A stretch of DNA of 64,000 bases from positions 10,417,031-10,481,030 of the forward strand of contig NC_071337.1 of NCBI RefSeq assembly GCF_027744825.2, written 5' to 3'. The notes beneath the pieces were generated by a model. The model had not been told where the DNA came from. It worked only from the letters and a program-made list of their open reading frames with translations, and did not search any database. Of the stretch, positions 33,001 through 48,000 are shown piece by piece (position 1 is the stretch's first letter; every line of letters begins with the position of its first letter). The DNA is from Synchiropus splendidus. Taxonomy: Eukaryota; Chordata; Actinopteri; Syngnathiformes; Callionymidae. Made by a program: the position numbers and the translations under genes.

Positions 33001-36000
33001 GGCAGCAGAGTGAATGTCAGAAACGACCTCATTTATGATGAGGGAGTGTAGGAGTTGTGCAGTGAAGATGATGACTCAGACGTGAAAGGATTAGATGATA
33101 CATTTCCTTATCACAGCAGCAGCAACTTTGGAGGCTCAGTGTGGACTCAAAAAGTTAAAGGAAGCAAAGATGGGGGGAGATGAAGCCAGACAGTTACAGT
33201 GTGAAATCCCAGTTGCACTGAAACACTGAATTCAAAACAGGCTGAAAAATCTCAACAAAGACACTTCAGCAACTGGACATGGGTAGCAATGCAGGAGTAT
33301 TATTGAACTTCACAGCACTCTAACATGTTTTTGTTTTACTCTCTGTACTCATTTAGCTTTGACTTTAACTCAAGTATAATATATAATATTATACTATTAT
33401 AAAATACTAATAACGCCTGTAATATATACTATTAGATGCGTTATTACCTATTATAATATTACCCTTTATAATAGTAGGTAATAACACCAACCATGACCTT
33501 TATTCTGCTTGACTTTCTGGAAGTCACATTTTACTTTTGACTTTAATACCACCCTAATATGGAGTAGGCCCCTCTTGTATGATTTACCATACTGTAGAGA
33601 CATACATATGATGTGGTTTACGTTCACTCATAGGAAAAAAATGGATATGAAACATTCTTTCAGAGGTTGTGTTGAGTTAAGTTAGTGTTTCCCCCATGTG
33701 ATACTACTGTTACTACGATCAACAAACTAATGTCATTTGACCTCTAATTATTATTATCATATTAAATTATTATATTGAAATTTAAATTATATAATGCACC
33801 TCACGTACCCACAAGATCTTGAAAATTGGATTATGAAGATTGGATTATTTTGTTTAATTCAATAAGATTTATCATAAATAAATTATAATACATTTATTAT
33901 AAAAAAATAATATCACATACATTTCATAAATATGTAATTAAAAAAAATCTAAATTGAAAATGATTTAAAATGCTATACCCATGTGATATTTAAGACCCAT
34001 GAGAAATAATTTGATAGTTAAAGGTAATTAAATGAGAGAATAAATGAGAAATAATAGTGATATCTGTGTGTCTGGACTCACTTCTGCTGGAAGTCCTTGA
34101 TGAGCTTCTTGGCCTTGTTGTACTTCTTCTCCAGGGACTGGTACTGAGCCTGGGCCTCCTTCAGGTGCTCGTTGACCGTGTGGCAGAGGGTCTGAGCCTC
34201 GATCCAGTAGCTCTCCAGCTTCATCATCCTCTCCTTGTTCTCCTCGATGCTCGCCTTCAGCTGGCTCTTCTCCTTCTCCCAGCGCTGCTTCTCTCTCTCC
34301 ACTGTTGCCAACTGCAGAGCACAAACCCCATGATTGTATCGGCGACCAGCAGAGCCGAGAGTTTCCAACCAGTTCATGCAACCAGAATGAAGCTGCAAAC
34401 AGCAAGTGAACCAACAGCACTAACCTTGTTCTTCAGCTTCTGGATCTCGGCCTCGGTGACTGTGTGTTTGAGCTGGAGCTTTTTAGAAAGGAGAAGAGAG
34501 ACGAGTTAGAGTCTGAAGCGCGCAGTTGCGCATGCTCTCTGGGCTGTCGATCCTCTGCGATAGATGGAAGCAGTCAACCCTGACAGCGTCCCGGCTCATG
34601 CACCAAAACACTCCCAGAGACAGAGAGCACTTGCAGACAGGAACACCAGCCTGAACCTTTCTATGTTAATGGCTTCCATCCCGCGCACATTAACATTTCC
34701 AAAGGATCCCTCTTGATTCTGCTGAGGTGCTTTATCAAATATTATTATGTCCTTCGAACAAAGATCTTCTAGCATATTCAGCTTATAAAAGATTTATTAC
34801 AGCTTACGCTCCTCAGAGAACAGAGGAACGGCCAAGGTGAGGATTAGCAAAAAGCAGGAGATAAAGAGTTTGACAGGAGGATCATGGAAGTTCTAAACTG
34901 ATCACATTATTGTTTCCCTCTATACGTCTGGAGGACTCTGCAGCGGCGCAGAAGTCATTAATCACAAGAGTCAGCCCAATTCCAGACGTCACACTGGGAA
35001 CAACACACACCAAAGATGAGGTGGACCATCACCATCAGCACACACTCTAGATCCGACTCAGGTAAAGTGTGGCCTGGGACCACATCCAGCCCTCTGGCTC
35101 CACTGAGGTCAGAGAAACTAAGCAGGCAGAAGTCTTTCTGGAAGCTATTTTCTACTTTTTTCCAATTCCTCACTAGTTGAACTGTTAAATACAAGTTGTT
35201 ACAGCTACTTCATTTTTCTTTTTTTTCTTCTTTTCATTTGTCTTTTTGGTGAGTTTTTCATGTCCAATAAATGAATGGTTTTTTTTCTCATTTTAATTGA
35301 AATTGCATATTTAATTTTATAAGCTACATGTCAATAAAATCAATCAAAAATACAGTTTTTACAAAAGAAAAAAACAATATATATTTATATTTATATTTAT
35401 TTATTTATATATTTTTTAGCATGAACCTAAAGTCAACACTCATAGTCAACACTTCCTCACCTGCTGTTATCAGTAGCGACAATTCTGATGAATTGATTTT
35501 CCTGTAACAGTTTTGCACAGGTGTTGAGTGACGGTGAAATTATAATTCTAAAGGCAATCTAACAATAGCAAGCAAATGATCAGAAACATGACTGTGAAGC
35601 AGTGAGTCTGTGTGTGGCAGGTTGTTTATATGCTGGACGTGTGTCGCCGGATGTGTTAGGTGAAATAACTGGACACACATTCTCATAGCCATTCTATCAC
35701 CACCAAACTGTAGAGGGAACCAGAGAGCAAGTAAAAGCACATAAAGCACTATAATCCAACTCAGATACAAAAGAACCGATGCCCATACAGTAGAACAATG
35801 CTGGGATCAAGAGTTGAACGTTTGTATTCCCAGTCTGAGTGAAGATTGGCCAAGAACTGTGAGGAAATTGATTTCACAAATGTAATGTGTTGCAGCTCTT
35901 TGTCCTCCTCGGCGGATTTTCCCCGAAACACGGGTAATTACAGATGTAACAGGTCTTACACACGTCTATTGTGTGCAGGCTGCTAATCGTCCAGATTAGG

Positions 36001-39000
36001 AATTACAGCGAATAAGCGGATCTCAGATCTTAACTATAAGTCTTTGGAGTGCAGCAGTGGTGTGAGACTTTATTGTGTTTTTTTTTGTTGTTCTCCATGG
36101 AATTCCAGGAAGGAGACGATGGCAGCAGCATTTCAGTTGAGTGACTGTCAAGTGGAGCGTGTGAGTTTTACCTCTCTGAACTTCTGGTAGAGTTTTGTGG
36201 CGTCCAACTCAGACGGGGACAAGATGTCCTCCGAGTCTGGAAGGTCAAACACCTCGATGCTCTTGTCGCCGCTGGCCGCCGCCGTGCCCGTTTCCTCATC
36301 ATCTGTGGCATATTCTCCTGTCTGCTTTAAGATAAGAGTGGAAAAGTTACATTAATTTAATGTGGAATATTTAGCTTTTTATGAGAGGTTCCAGTCTCAT
36401 AACAATGGAGAGGAAAAGCACTTTTGCCTCAGCTCAGCAATAGCATAGCACAGCTATAATATAAATGTGTGATTTTCTTTTCTTTACAAACATGTCAAAT
36501 CACACCAAATGTAAAGGAGCTTCATAATTTAATGCAGGTTTAATAGCTCAATTTGATTTTGTTTTTTTCGAACTATGCGTGGACGCGTCCCCATTTCATC
36601 GTATTTTGTACTTCCAATTTCTCATCTTCTGAAACCCAGATGTAAGGAAATGATTTGTTATCGTGCTGAAAACAAAAGGTACCATTTATGTATTATTATG
36701 TGACCTTTGTTTACTTGAACCCTGTTTACTCACTGAAAGTGTACAACTTAATAAGGAGGTTTAGGTTAGATTCAGGTTGACGCAGGTTAGATTCCTGTTT
36801 CATCTTGCTGTTTCTGACCGCAACATTCTTTAGTGAGATACCACTCACAGAATAATACACACATTCAATCGAAGCAAGACTGGTGTCATTTCCTCAAGTG
36901 ATTCACAAGAAAAATCTTTCACAAGCACCACAGTCTGCCGCCAAACTAATGACAAACTTTGCTAGAAACCCAAAGAGAGGAGGAAAAACGTCTCCTGGAG
37001 AAGGCAGGATGGGGTCTAAAAGACAGCACCACTAACACACTAATAGTGTTGTGTTCTCCATCAGCAGTGTTGCTTTCAGTCAGCAACAATAGCTCTCATG
37101 AAAGTAACACTTGATGCCTCTCTCGTGACTGACTTCTGCATGGATGTCTCGCTGGCGTGTCCTCTGCTCCGTCGGTCTCATCTAACCTCTCATCATCTTG
37201 GCCTACATTCTCTCTCCTCCATCCATCCATCTCTCGCTCAGATAACAGCTCCACTTTCTCTCACGCATCATTGACGCCAAGTTCCTTTTTACATTTTTCT
37301 TGTTGCTATGGTACCAGCATCAGACTCAACAGCTTTGTCGGCTATAGGATGGCACGTTTTAGGGCAATAGAAAACACTGATTTACATGCGTTCAGTGTCG
37401 CTACAGAGGTTCTGCTTTCTCTGACGTGTGCTCAGACTGGTGCAGACGGAAAAGACAAAAGGTTTCTCTAAGACAGGAGCACAGAGTCAAAAGTTTACGA
37501 CTACAACAAACACCAAAACAAATAAATAATGTAAACAAAAGCAGCATTGTAGGAGGCGGTGGACAGTGAAGCCATATAATACATCACGACTGGAGGATGA
37601 AGAATTTCTGCCATTCTTCGTGTTTCATTAGAGCTTCGTATCGGCTAGTAACAACAACACCGCTTCCACGGTTTCCAGTGGTACTGGTCCGATTGGTCAG
37701 AGCATAGACAGAAGGCTCCATCTGGATCCAGAAACGTGTGTAAACATTGAGCATAAATGGGCCTTTATACAGAGTGAAGTGAAAACAAATGATATATTTT
37801 TGGCTTATTGTTGTGATATGTCATGTGACTATGGTGAAAATATAAAAAATAGAAATGTTTCACAGGTGCTCTCACTCATTTCAGTCAGTGGGTGTGTTAT
37901 GAGCGCTACACAGAGCGACTGCCATCTGCAGTCCGTTTCACTGTTCTCATAATATGACTTTTACAAATGACACTCGCTAAAATACGTGAAGGGCAATAGT
38001 AGAGGGTTAAAACAAGGACAGTCCGAGTGCCTTTCAAGTTCATTTTGCCTTTCTGGCAGACATCTGTCCAACTTCCTGTCACAAATGCCAGTCCTTCTGG
38101 GGGGTTTACGTTTGTTTAAAATCCATCTACATGAGTAAGAAGACACAAATCCAGGCTGATAAGTGCGACTTTGATTGCCAAGTGATGTCCAAAGTGCCAT
38201 CTGTCACGTCTAACCAGCTGCCTCAGAGTGAGAATTCCTCCAACTAACCACCCGGGGAGAACTTATCGAATATTTATAGGCCTATAAATATGGATGAGAG
38301 CCTTCATTGCCCTATGGATCTTCAGAACGGCCGTTCTAATGCTTCATCTGATGCCATTTGTTGCTTCTGTTTTGACGCTGGGAGGAGGCGTCTTATTAAA
38401 TATGATGTCCCAGAGAATAACATGACTTCAAGTTATTGCACATAATAGTTAAGGTAGACACAAATTAAAGTTAGTTAAGTGAAGGAAAAGCGGTTGATAT
38501 CTGAGCTGAAGCAGAGACCAGAGTCCGGCAGCGTTTCCCTGCAGCACTCCAACAAGAAGAGACAGTGTTCCATGCGAGCGTCTGACTGACCACGGCGTGT
38601 GTTGGGAGCAATTTCTCATGCATCACGACTTCACCCTGGACCGGTGCAGTCTATATAGCAGCCCTCTGAGTGTTTGGCTGCCTCCTCTGTTGTTATGATG
38701 CTGTGTTTTGATGAGAGCAGCACGTGCTCCAGGCCCACATGTTCACGCTTGGCTGGAGTTCATGACCTCAGAGTCTCAGGGATTAATTAAAGAGCGGGTG
38801 AAAATGAATTGCTTTCGAGGCACAGAATCTCTGTGGTAGAGATTTTTTTGAGTTAGTAGTTCCTTCCTTCCTTCCTTGTTGATCTTCTCATGTGTTTCAG
38901 GCCAACACTGGTGGTGTTATATGAGGAAATACATTTTGACCTCTACATGGAGATGTCACTCAGTTGTTGAAGATGGCTTCAAAATATTCCAATTTTTAAA

Positions 39001-42000
39001 CAAGCTAAAAGGATATTGGGCGTTGCAGGACTTGAAATGAGAAAACGTTTTGACATAGTTGCTGTCCACTGGCTGAAGTGTGCGTGCTCTTATTACCTCA
39101 TCATCGTCCGCGTCATAGTGACCGTACTGCTGCTCCAGCAACTCTCTCTGCCTCCTCTCCTGCTCCAGGGTCTGCTGGATGAGCGACGCCACCTCGCTCT
39201 GCTGACCCGGACGCTCTCGGCCAATCAGGAACCTGCGACCACACGCACACAGCTTGAGTGACGACAACACACAGTAATAGATATCATTGGAATGTATATG
39301 TTAAATATGAAATATTACTTCTGCAAGAATCACGTTCTCCTGTTCACTACTTTGAAGACACACGTGCAGACGTGCTTGTTGAAAAAATATATCACATAAA
39401 ATACATATTCATAAAGTCATAGCAACATCATAAAAAATGTTGGTAACGCTGTAACAATAACCTTTAGTGGATATTTTTGGAAGTATACAGGAGACTAAAA
39501 AAACGAAATAAAGGCAGCAATAAAATAGATTAACCCAAAAACAATAAATTATTATTTTTTAAATTCATATCTTTTTTATTGAAATTTTCCAGTTTGACAA
39601 AGTGCTGTCATGACGGGACAATTGTTCAATGATTCAAAACAAAAAAAAGGATAACCAAGAGTTGTGGTCCACATTAGAAACCTGTACAGTATAGAGGTGT
39701 TTTTGAAAGAGAAACAAAATAATAAATAAAATACAACAATCCCAAACATACAAAAAAAAACGTTCAAAAAGGGACCCCATATTCGGCCAAACTTCCCAGG
39801 TGATTGTTGGAGTGAGTATCTCATACAATAAATTAAATTTGAACTGACTCTATTGTCAAACACTTCAGGCAGTAGCTGTGCCAGTGTTAAGCAGACGATT
39901 GTCTCCGTGTCCGTGCTGCACTGTCCCAGAAGCACAACGTGATGACAGCAATAACTGCTGACGTATCAATGTACCAGCGCACGGACGTGACACAAATAAT
40001 AATGATGTGGGAAGACAGACAGAGAGCATGCTGTTAGCCGTGCATGGCTCGAGATGTAGCACTCATTGCTTGACAATCTCCAACTGTAGCGCGCTTGAAA
40101 GCTGAGGAGGGTAAAGTGTGGTCCGGGGGCCACATAGGACCCGCTGCCTAGATTCAGGTGGCCCTCACGATGTTAGAGCATAAAAAAAACAAAACAATTT
40201 GAACACAAAATAAAACTAGTTTTTGAGAGGGTTACATAATTTTTCCTCTTGAAAAATCTTGAATTAGATTCCTTTAATGACTGAAGCTCATTTTAACAGT
40301 ACCGTTTGTCGCTCAGAATAAATTTATAATAGATGTTATGTAAGACAGTGCCTTTTTAAATCATACGTACATGCACCCAGCATTATAACAGCAAGACTTC
40401 AAAAGATCTTACATGATGTCTTATTATTGTTGAGAATATTGAGGAATAAAACTTAATATTAAATGAAATAACATTTTAATGTCATGGTGGAATTGATCGT
40501 ACCTGTTTTACAGTGTTTAAGTTACGAAATCTAAGTTTTATTGAGTAGCTAAGTAGCTTGTCGGCTGCAAACGGTCAGAGGAAAGAATTGAGCTTCAGAG
40601 CGAATAAAAAGAAAACCAAAGGATTGATCAAAAATGTTTAAATTATGACATCACAAACTATAAAATTTACATATTGTAAGTAAAACAGACATAAGAAATT
40701 AAAAAAAAAAAACTTAATATATTTACTCAGATTTATTACCACTAATAAGACATTTATAAAAAATTAACATATTCTATAAAACATATTACATATTACACCT
40801 CTGTATTCAATGTTGCATTGAACGGCTATAATACGCAACAAACTCAATCAGACAGCAAGTGGCAGTAGCACCATGATGCAGAAAGAGATCTTGTGCAGTA
40901 GCACAGTGGAAGTATGGCTCTCTTCGAGGGCAAACATTGAGGCTAGTTTTTGGTCTTTTGGTGGTTCCCGCGTCTCATTTCTGAGACGCCTGCGTGACCT
41001 GGTAGAGTCAAAACTCACAAAACCCACACACTTGAACAAAAAGAAGAAATCTGCAGACGCTAATTCTGGAACACTTGGGTCATAAAAAATAAAAACTTCA
41101 ATTCAAACTGGATTTTGGAGAAATGAAAGAAGGCTCCTGACCTACTTGGGGAAATCCCTGACCCAGCAGGGAGTGTGTTAGTGTGCTAAAGGGAGCCGAG
41201 ACGACAGCGAGACAGTAACTGCGGCCCGATCGAGTCCAATCATGTGAATTCAGAACCGGCCTCTACATGGGAGTTTGAAGTGGAACAGGCTCCAACAGAG
41301 AGACTTGATCTACATGAGAAGCAACAACTGAAGAGTGTGAAAGTGAAAGAAGAGAAGCGAGCGGGCGAGTTAATAGTGGGACAAGCCTGTGGACATCATG
41401 GAGGTCTGAGGAGCAGCTGACCTGGAAACATCTCTTCTCACGCATGGGGAGTCTGTCTCTGATCCGGCCTGCACCAAACACTTCCTGTGAAAATACTTGT
41501 TCTGGACCGCAACAATTTGGAAATAATATTAGGAGTGTCACTGGAATGACGAAGGCGATCAGAAAATTCTGTCTCGCAAAGTAACCTGGATTAAATAATG
41601 TCATTTATTTGTCAATGTAGCAGATGTCTACGCACCTAATAAAGATATTGCGTTGCCCTGCTTATGGAGTCTTTTTTGGAGATTTTTCTGGCATCTTGTT
41701 TTATTTACTTGTTTACTTTTGTTCGCATTAAGCCACATATGTTCCAAATGAAAAATGTTTTCCATGAATAAACACATTCAGTCATGTTTGACATACAGAT
41801 ATTTTCAAGATGTTTTGATAGTCACCACATTTTCAACAATAACATCCCTTTGGGACAAATAGCTTCCCATGCTTCAGCGCATATTGGCATTTCCAAAAAT
41901 CCCCAAAACAAGTTATGAAATGCTAGCGAACACCACTGGCATATTCAGGTTCAACTCACTGTGTGGTATTTATTGTTCCCCAGGTCGTATTTGCAGGAAG

Positions 42001-45000
42001 ACCATTGATTTAAGTCCCATAACATCAGGCTTTATTCTGCTAGAACAACCCGTCTGAAGTCATGTGACTGCAGGAAAGGAGTGAACAGGAAGTTGTCACT
42101 TCAAAATAATGATGAAATTTAACGTTCTTTTAAGGTCACTTGACGTGTAACGGTTAGGTCACATGGAGAGAGACAGTGGACATGTTGGCCGGAGGACGAA
42201 ATGAAATGAAAGTATTGGTTGAAAGAAGACAAGGAAGACAACCAAGGAGGTTCATGGAGTGAGTAAAGGAGGACATGAAGAAGACCGGTGTGACCAGGAA
42301 GGAAGATCAAGATACTGTAGGTGAAGGAGAAGGATGGCTTACTCAGATAAACACTTTTAACCACTTAAGTATAGGTAATTTAGTAGATATAAACAGCAAA
42401 TTTTAACATTAATATCACACAGTTGAACATTTAAATTGGCATTTTGTCTTAAATAGTTTAAAAAGTACAAAATTCATTCACTTTCCTCCACTCACACCCC
42501 TGGACTAGTTACTAGTTAATCTATGCGTGGACCTGGGGAGGAAACCTTAAAAAAGCTTGAATGTGAAACTGCACGACAGAAAGGTGCCTGGTCAGGCTGC
42601 AGCACACTCTAATATTTATATGTTTATATTCTCATTTGTTAAAAGAATGATGTTTATTAGTTGTACTTGCACTGTATCTGAGCAGGGGGGGCATTAATAA
42701 TTGATATATAGACAGTAAATAGTACAGCATGACTCCTTGTTTTGGCAATAAAGCTCCTTGAATAACTCCTTAATAAAAAAAAAGAATGCTGCATTAACGG
42801 TAGAAGATAAAATGCTGCACAGCAATTTGTCATTTGGCCACATCTTTCACTTCCAGTGAAGATCACATCTGTCTCACCCACTGGAGTGTTGGCCGAAGTG
42901 CGCGCACTTCTTCCTCGTTGAAAGGGCAACAAGGTGAACTCAAAGTGAAACCTGGATGGTTTGAAGTGGAGGTTAAATATAGCAGAAATGGCAAATGTAG
43001 GACAGTTGGCCAGGAAACCTCTGGTGATCAGCCCGAGACGACGGAGGATTATCGGAGGAGGAGGTAGCGAAGTGAGTGGGTGACATGATGGAGGAAGATT
43101 GAAACGCTGACGAGGATGAGAAGTAGAGCAAGTAGGGAATAAGGGCTGCTGTTTGAAGCAGAAATGGGATTCATGAGACTGTAAACTCAGATGCTTTTCA
43201 GCAGGAAACCCCGAAAGGAAGGTGTGATGGATTCCACTGAATATTGTGAGGGAGAGTTGAAGCGGGTCTTTTGCGACTGTTCGACTTGATATTCTGTTCG
43301 GTTTGCAGTTAGCACAAGCACTCAATCAGAAGAAAGAGACACAGCATGCTACTACAAGTCTGCAGACAACATGATTTCAGAACGATTATTCATGACCAGA
43401 TTTCTTTCTTTTTTTTACAGTAGCATAACATTCCCATCCTTAGATATTTAGAACAAATTCAGGGCAGGAGTTCTGCCAGATGTAAACACAGCCACGGCTT
43501 AAATGAGAGCCGCCACGCTTTCAGAAAAATGATCTCCTTTTACCGTGATTAAACATATTAGAACGAAGTGGAAACATCCAAACAACTGGCTGACACATAC
43601 AGCATCATGAAGGTGGATATGAATATGGTGTTTTTAACGGAAAAATCCCTAAAGAAAGAATGATCCAAGTCGCACATTCCAGTTGGGCAAATGAGGAGAA
43701 GGACTGCATGAGGACGGATTGGAGAGAGATTTACTTCTCATCATAAAAACTAGCGTTTTTATTGTAGCCAATTCAGTAAATGTCGAAACTTTGCCCTCTG
43801 ATTCCATGTTTCTCTGTTGCTTCTTTAATGGCTGCCTTCCTGTTTTTTTCTTTATTTTATTCATTTCTTTTTTTGGGAGGGAAAAAAACCTGGCCAAAAC
43901 CCTGAAATATTTTTTCTTCAAATAGCTTGTCAAATAGAAGAGACGTAAGTATATGAGGGGAATCTGTACAGTACACGGATGATTCCTTCATTCCAGCCAA
44001 CTTATTAAACTTCACATGTTTAGTTCATGATCTTAGCCGATCTTCTCACAACCAGAAGTTTATGATTTCTGCTGAGAGAGTGCAGGAAGACAAGGAGGAA
44101 AGAGTGAAGCAAACAAGCAAGTAGAACTATATTGTGAATTGACTGTTTATAATCATGACCAAAGTCTGGCTTGGGGACCCCCCCCGGTCAGATTTCATGT
44201 GGCCCTCTGTCTTTGTCATCTGCTTCATTTGTGGCCCAGAATCACCGAATTAACCGATTCGTTCTAAGGTGTGTAACTAAAAATGTTTACTTTTATGATG
44301 CAATATATTACAAGTTGGTCCTGTGATGTGAAGTTTTGTGTGTTGATGCCAGTTTAAGGTAAACTTCTGAATACAATAAATCTAACCATGATGTTCATGT
44401 GTGTTCAAATTAAAGTGCACTTATTTAACAAGATTAACTACGATGATATCAACACTCAAACACAACACTGCATTAGCATCAGGTACCTTTGTTTAGTCCT
44501 CACTGTTCTTTGGAATCATGTGTCTTTAATAAGCAATTCCTTTATTTCTCATTTATTAATTGCACGACTCCGCTCACTGAGAAAACCCTTGGTTTCAAGG
44601 GCATCCAAGTATATTGATTACCGTCCAGGATATTACCAGCTGGGACACTTGAGAAAATGTGACGCAGAAAAACTACTTTACGGATCAAAATCCGTGAGAG
44701 TCAGACTCATCACTCATTGTTAAGTGAGAGTACATCCCTTTCAGAATGGCCAATGAGCTTCATAGGATTCTAGCTTCTGACAAAAACTGACATCTTGAAT
44801 GAATGTATGGAAGAATTTGCAAATCCCAGGATGCTAGGGGAAGGTACAGTAGTGCCAACAGCAAAATAAGTCAATTTGAAATTGGTTAGGCTTATGGGGA
44901 GGTGAGGCATTCTAGCCAATCGGAAGTGAGGTGAGGTGGTACCTTCACCTACTAACCTGGGATTTGCAAACACATGTGCGGGAGGTATCTGTTAGCTTAG

Positions 45001-48000
45001 TAAAGTAAAATCACAATAATACGATGGAAGGTGAATCTTGACAGTGAGTCTGTGGTTGAAAAAATGCGAGCACAACGTTTCAGAAATCCCTTTTTTGAGT
45101 GTATGTGTAGCGTTACGTTTCATTAGAATGAATGTTTCACAGGAACCAATGTTATTAGCACTTTCCAACATCCGGATCCACTCATCTGTGGTAACTTGTG
45201 CAGCACTAAAATATTGTTCTGGCACTGAAACATCCCAGTAGATGCCACTTTGCGATCAGGTTTCCTTGGTGGGAAGTGATGGCTTCAACATGAATATATA
45301 TTCATATATAAAGAATGAATATGATTTACTAAAGATTGATCTGCTGTGACCTTAGAGGTCATTGTTTAGATGATAAGGGCTTGACAGGGACGGTAAATAA
45401 AAGATTCCAGAGGATGCTTCAGTGTAAACAGTGTAAACAATATGAAAAGTGTATTTTCAGCACGATTAACATTTCATTGGAGCATGGACTGATCTATCAC
45501 AAACTGGCATCTTGTGTAAAATCTCCTGGTCAATATGAGGAATAGCAAACGCCATCTGTCCAGCTGACAATGCCAGTAGTTATTCCCTGCACACCTCCTG
45601 TCCACACATCCGTCTATCATCCTGCGGAACGTCGAGCCCTCATAAAGGCAAGGCACACAAATCCGAGGAAGGTTTCTGGAGAATGTTTAACAAGATCTTT
45701 GTGAGTCCGTGCCAACAGTCGCTCAGCACTCGTAACACGACGTGCTTTCACATCTCCTCAGAAATGGTAATGAAGCTCAAAAGCCAAACAAAATCTCAGT
45801 GTGCCGCAGCACTGTCGCCTTTATGATCCTGTTTTGTAACTTTTGCACCATGACAACAGGACTGAAGGCATCCAACACGCAGTGCTGGTGAAAGGCTTTA
45901 CTTTCTCACCAGGCTGGAGCGTCACACAGTTTATTGTTGCTGCTGGAGGAGAATTCTAATAACTTGTGTTCTGCTATCTCTTTTGAGTCTGCTGACCCAA
46001 GAGCGCGGAGCAAAACTTGAATCTTACCGAACCACTCCTGATGTGTTCCGGAGGACCGAGGCAGCAAAGCTCTGAGTGACTCCCACCAGACTGGTCCCGT
46101 CCACCTCCACTATCTGGTCGTTCACCTTAATCCTGATTCACACAGACAGAGGGGCAGAGTGTTAGATGTGGATATATTTTCGTTCTGACAACATGAGACC
46201 TGTCATATTTGACAAACTTTGTAAAGGGCAGCACATACAGGAGGCACACGATGAACTGTTCTGCTGACTATAGTAAACATTGCTGGGTCCTGAACAGTGG
46301 GCTGATTCCGTTATAACTCCTTTTCTCGCTGCATGTATAACAGTGCTCGGACCAAAGACCATGCCAACTACCTGATGCTGTAAAGGTGGTGGACACCAGC
46401 ATGGAGAAAAGAAGCCGAAGTTGGTCAGGTGACCAATGCTTTCCCAACCAACTCCCTAAGGTTTATTGAAACACATTTGTCTGTTTTAGAGCCATTCTGT
46501 CAAGCAACCAAAGAACAAACAGATTTAGTGTATAACAAAAGCAGTAACTGCTTGATATCGAAAATGTGACTAGGGGAAAATGCACTCACTATTAGCACCA
46601 AGTCCAAATAAACCCAGGCCACCAATACGTAACTGTAGTAGTTTCAGAGTTGATGTCGGTTACCCGACTTGTGGTTGCAAGAGTCGATGCAGGGGAGGGA
46701 AATACAATTTCCCAACACGTCTGAAGAACCAAGAAACTAAATAAAAACATATAAGGGGAAAACTGAAAATAAATAACAAGTAAGAATAACAAAGCAAACA
46801 AGCATGCAGATGCAACATAACAATGGAAACAAGGGCATAATAACACCACAATAATACATTCTATTTCTAACAAAGGACTGTAGTCATGTCCATCTGACTT
46901 TTTCTGCCAGTGAGACCCTTTCATTAAGAAGATATGGAGCAAAAAGGATGACAGATTTCATCATGCAGGGGAAATGTTCCTACAGTAATGTAGGTGAAAA
47001 TGTTGTCGGGGGTCAAGTAATAGCCAACACAGACATTAGAAAAATAAATAAAAAATAAAAAAAGAGAGTGAAATGAACCAATGTTTCCTCCCAGAAGGCA
47101 ACAGAATCCAGATGAGGGAAACCATATAACATCACAGCTGTATAGTAGCCGGATTAAATGAGTGTCAGTACATTCAGAAATGAGCTGCACCAGTCTCAGT
47201 TGTGTATCCACATTAGCCTGTAAGTCAGTGTCGTCCACAGCCTTTTAAGCAGCAGCTCTGTCTGTATTCTGCCACCGGCAGCATCTTCAATTGGATTTGG
47301 AAGTCGGTCGGTTTAACCAGGGACAAAGAGACAACAAAAAGAATGACACTGTGTGAAAGCCCTATATAAATGCAAGCAGACGCAACAAAACTAAACCTTC
47401 GTCATCACAATAGGAAGTCAGTGTTTGGTGTCATGTTTGTAGAGGTATTTGGTTGGAATCTCTGTCAGCAAATATCACTGAACACAATAAGCCATAAAAA
47501 CCTACAATTCAACTCTGAAAAAAACACAATGAAGGATTCTTCTTGAACTGCATTTTCTTGCACATTGTTCACATGGTTTTCTTTTTAATTTATTGTGATA
47601 AAATACAGAGCATGTTACGAACATAATTTCCCTTGGGATTAATAAAGTTTTCTGAGTTTGATTCTGATTCAAGACAGGGAAGCCGGAATTATTAGGATCT
47701 GGTAGACACTGCTCAAAGGCATCGAAGCAGACAGCGAGCGCAAATGAGGTCAAAATAGTAGGTGCACTTTTGTCTCAACTTCCTATTGTTTTGTGCCAAA
47801 GAAGTTCAGTTACCAATCACCACATGAACTCTTTGAAATCATTTCATTCAACATTCCTCCACTGTTAAACAGTCTAGGATTTTGCGCTTCACGTTTATGG
47901 AAGCGATTTGGAGGTGCAGTCATGAGGAAGCTGATTCATGACTCTCTCCTCTCACACTGCTTGTCGTCTGACAGGGAAGTGATGACGTCCTGTTTCAGTC

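Noticed and set aside
34028..34509. Long open frames opposite and beside the coiled-coil exons
   Set aside because: Shadow frames of ppp1r9a exons; the correct frame shows the conserved neurabin coiled coil.
42657..43325. 222-codon minus-strand open frame in a ppp1r9a intron
   Set aside because: No recognisable domain, biased low-complexity composition, no splice or promoter context. Likely chance.
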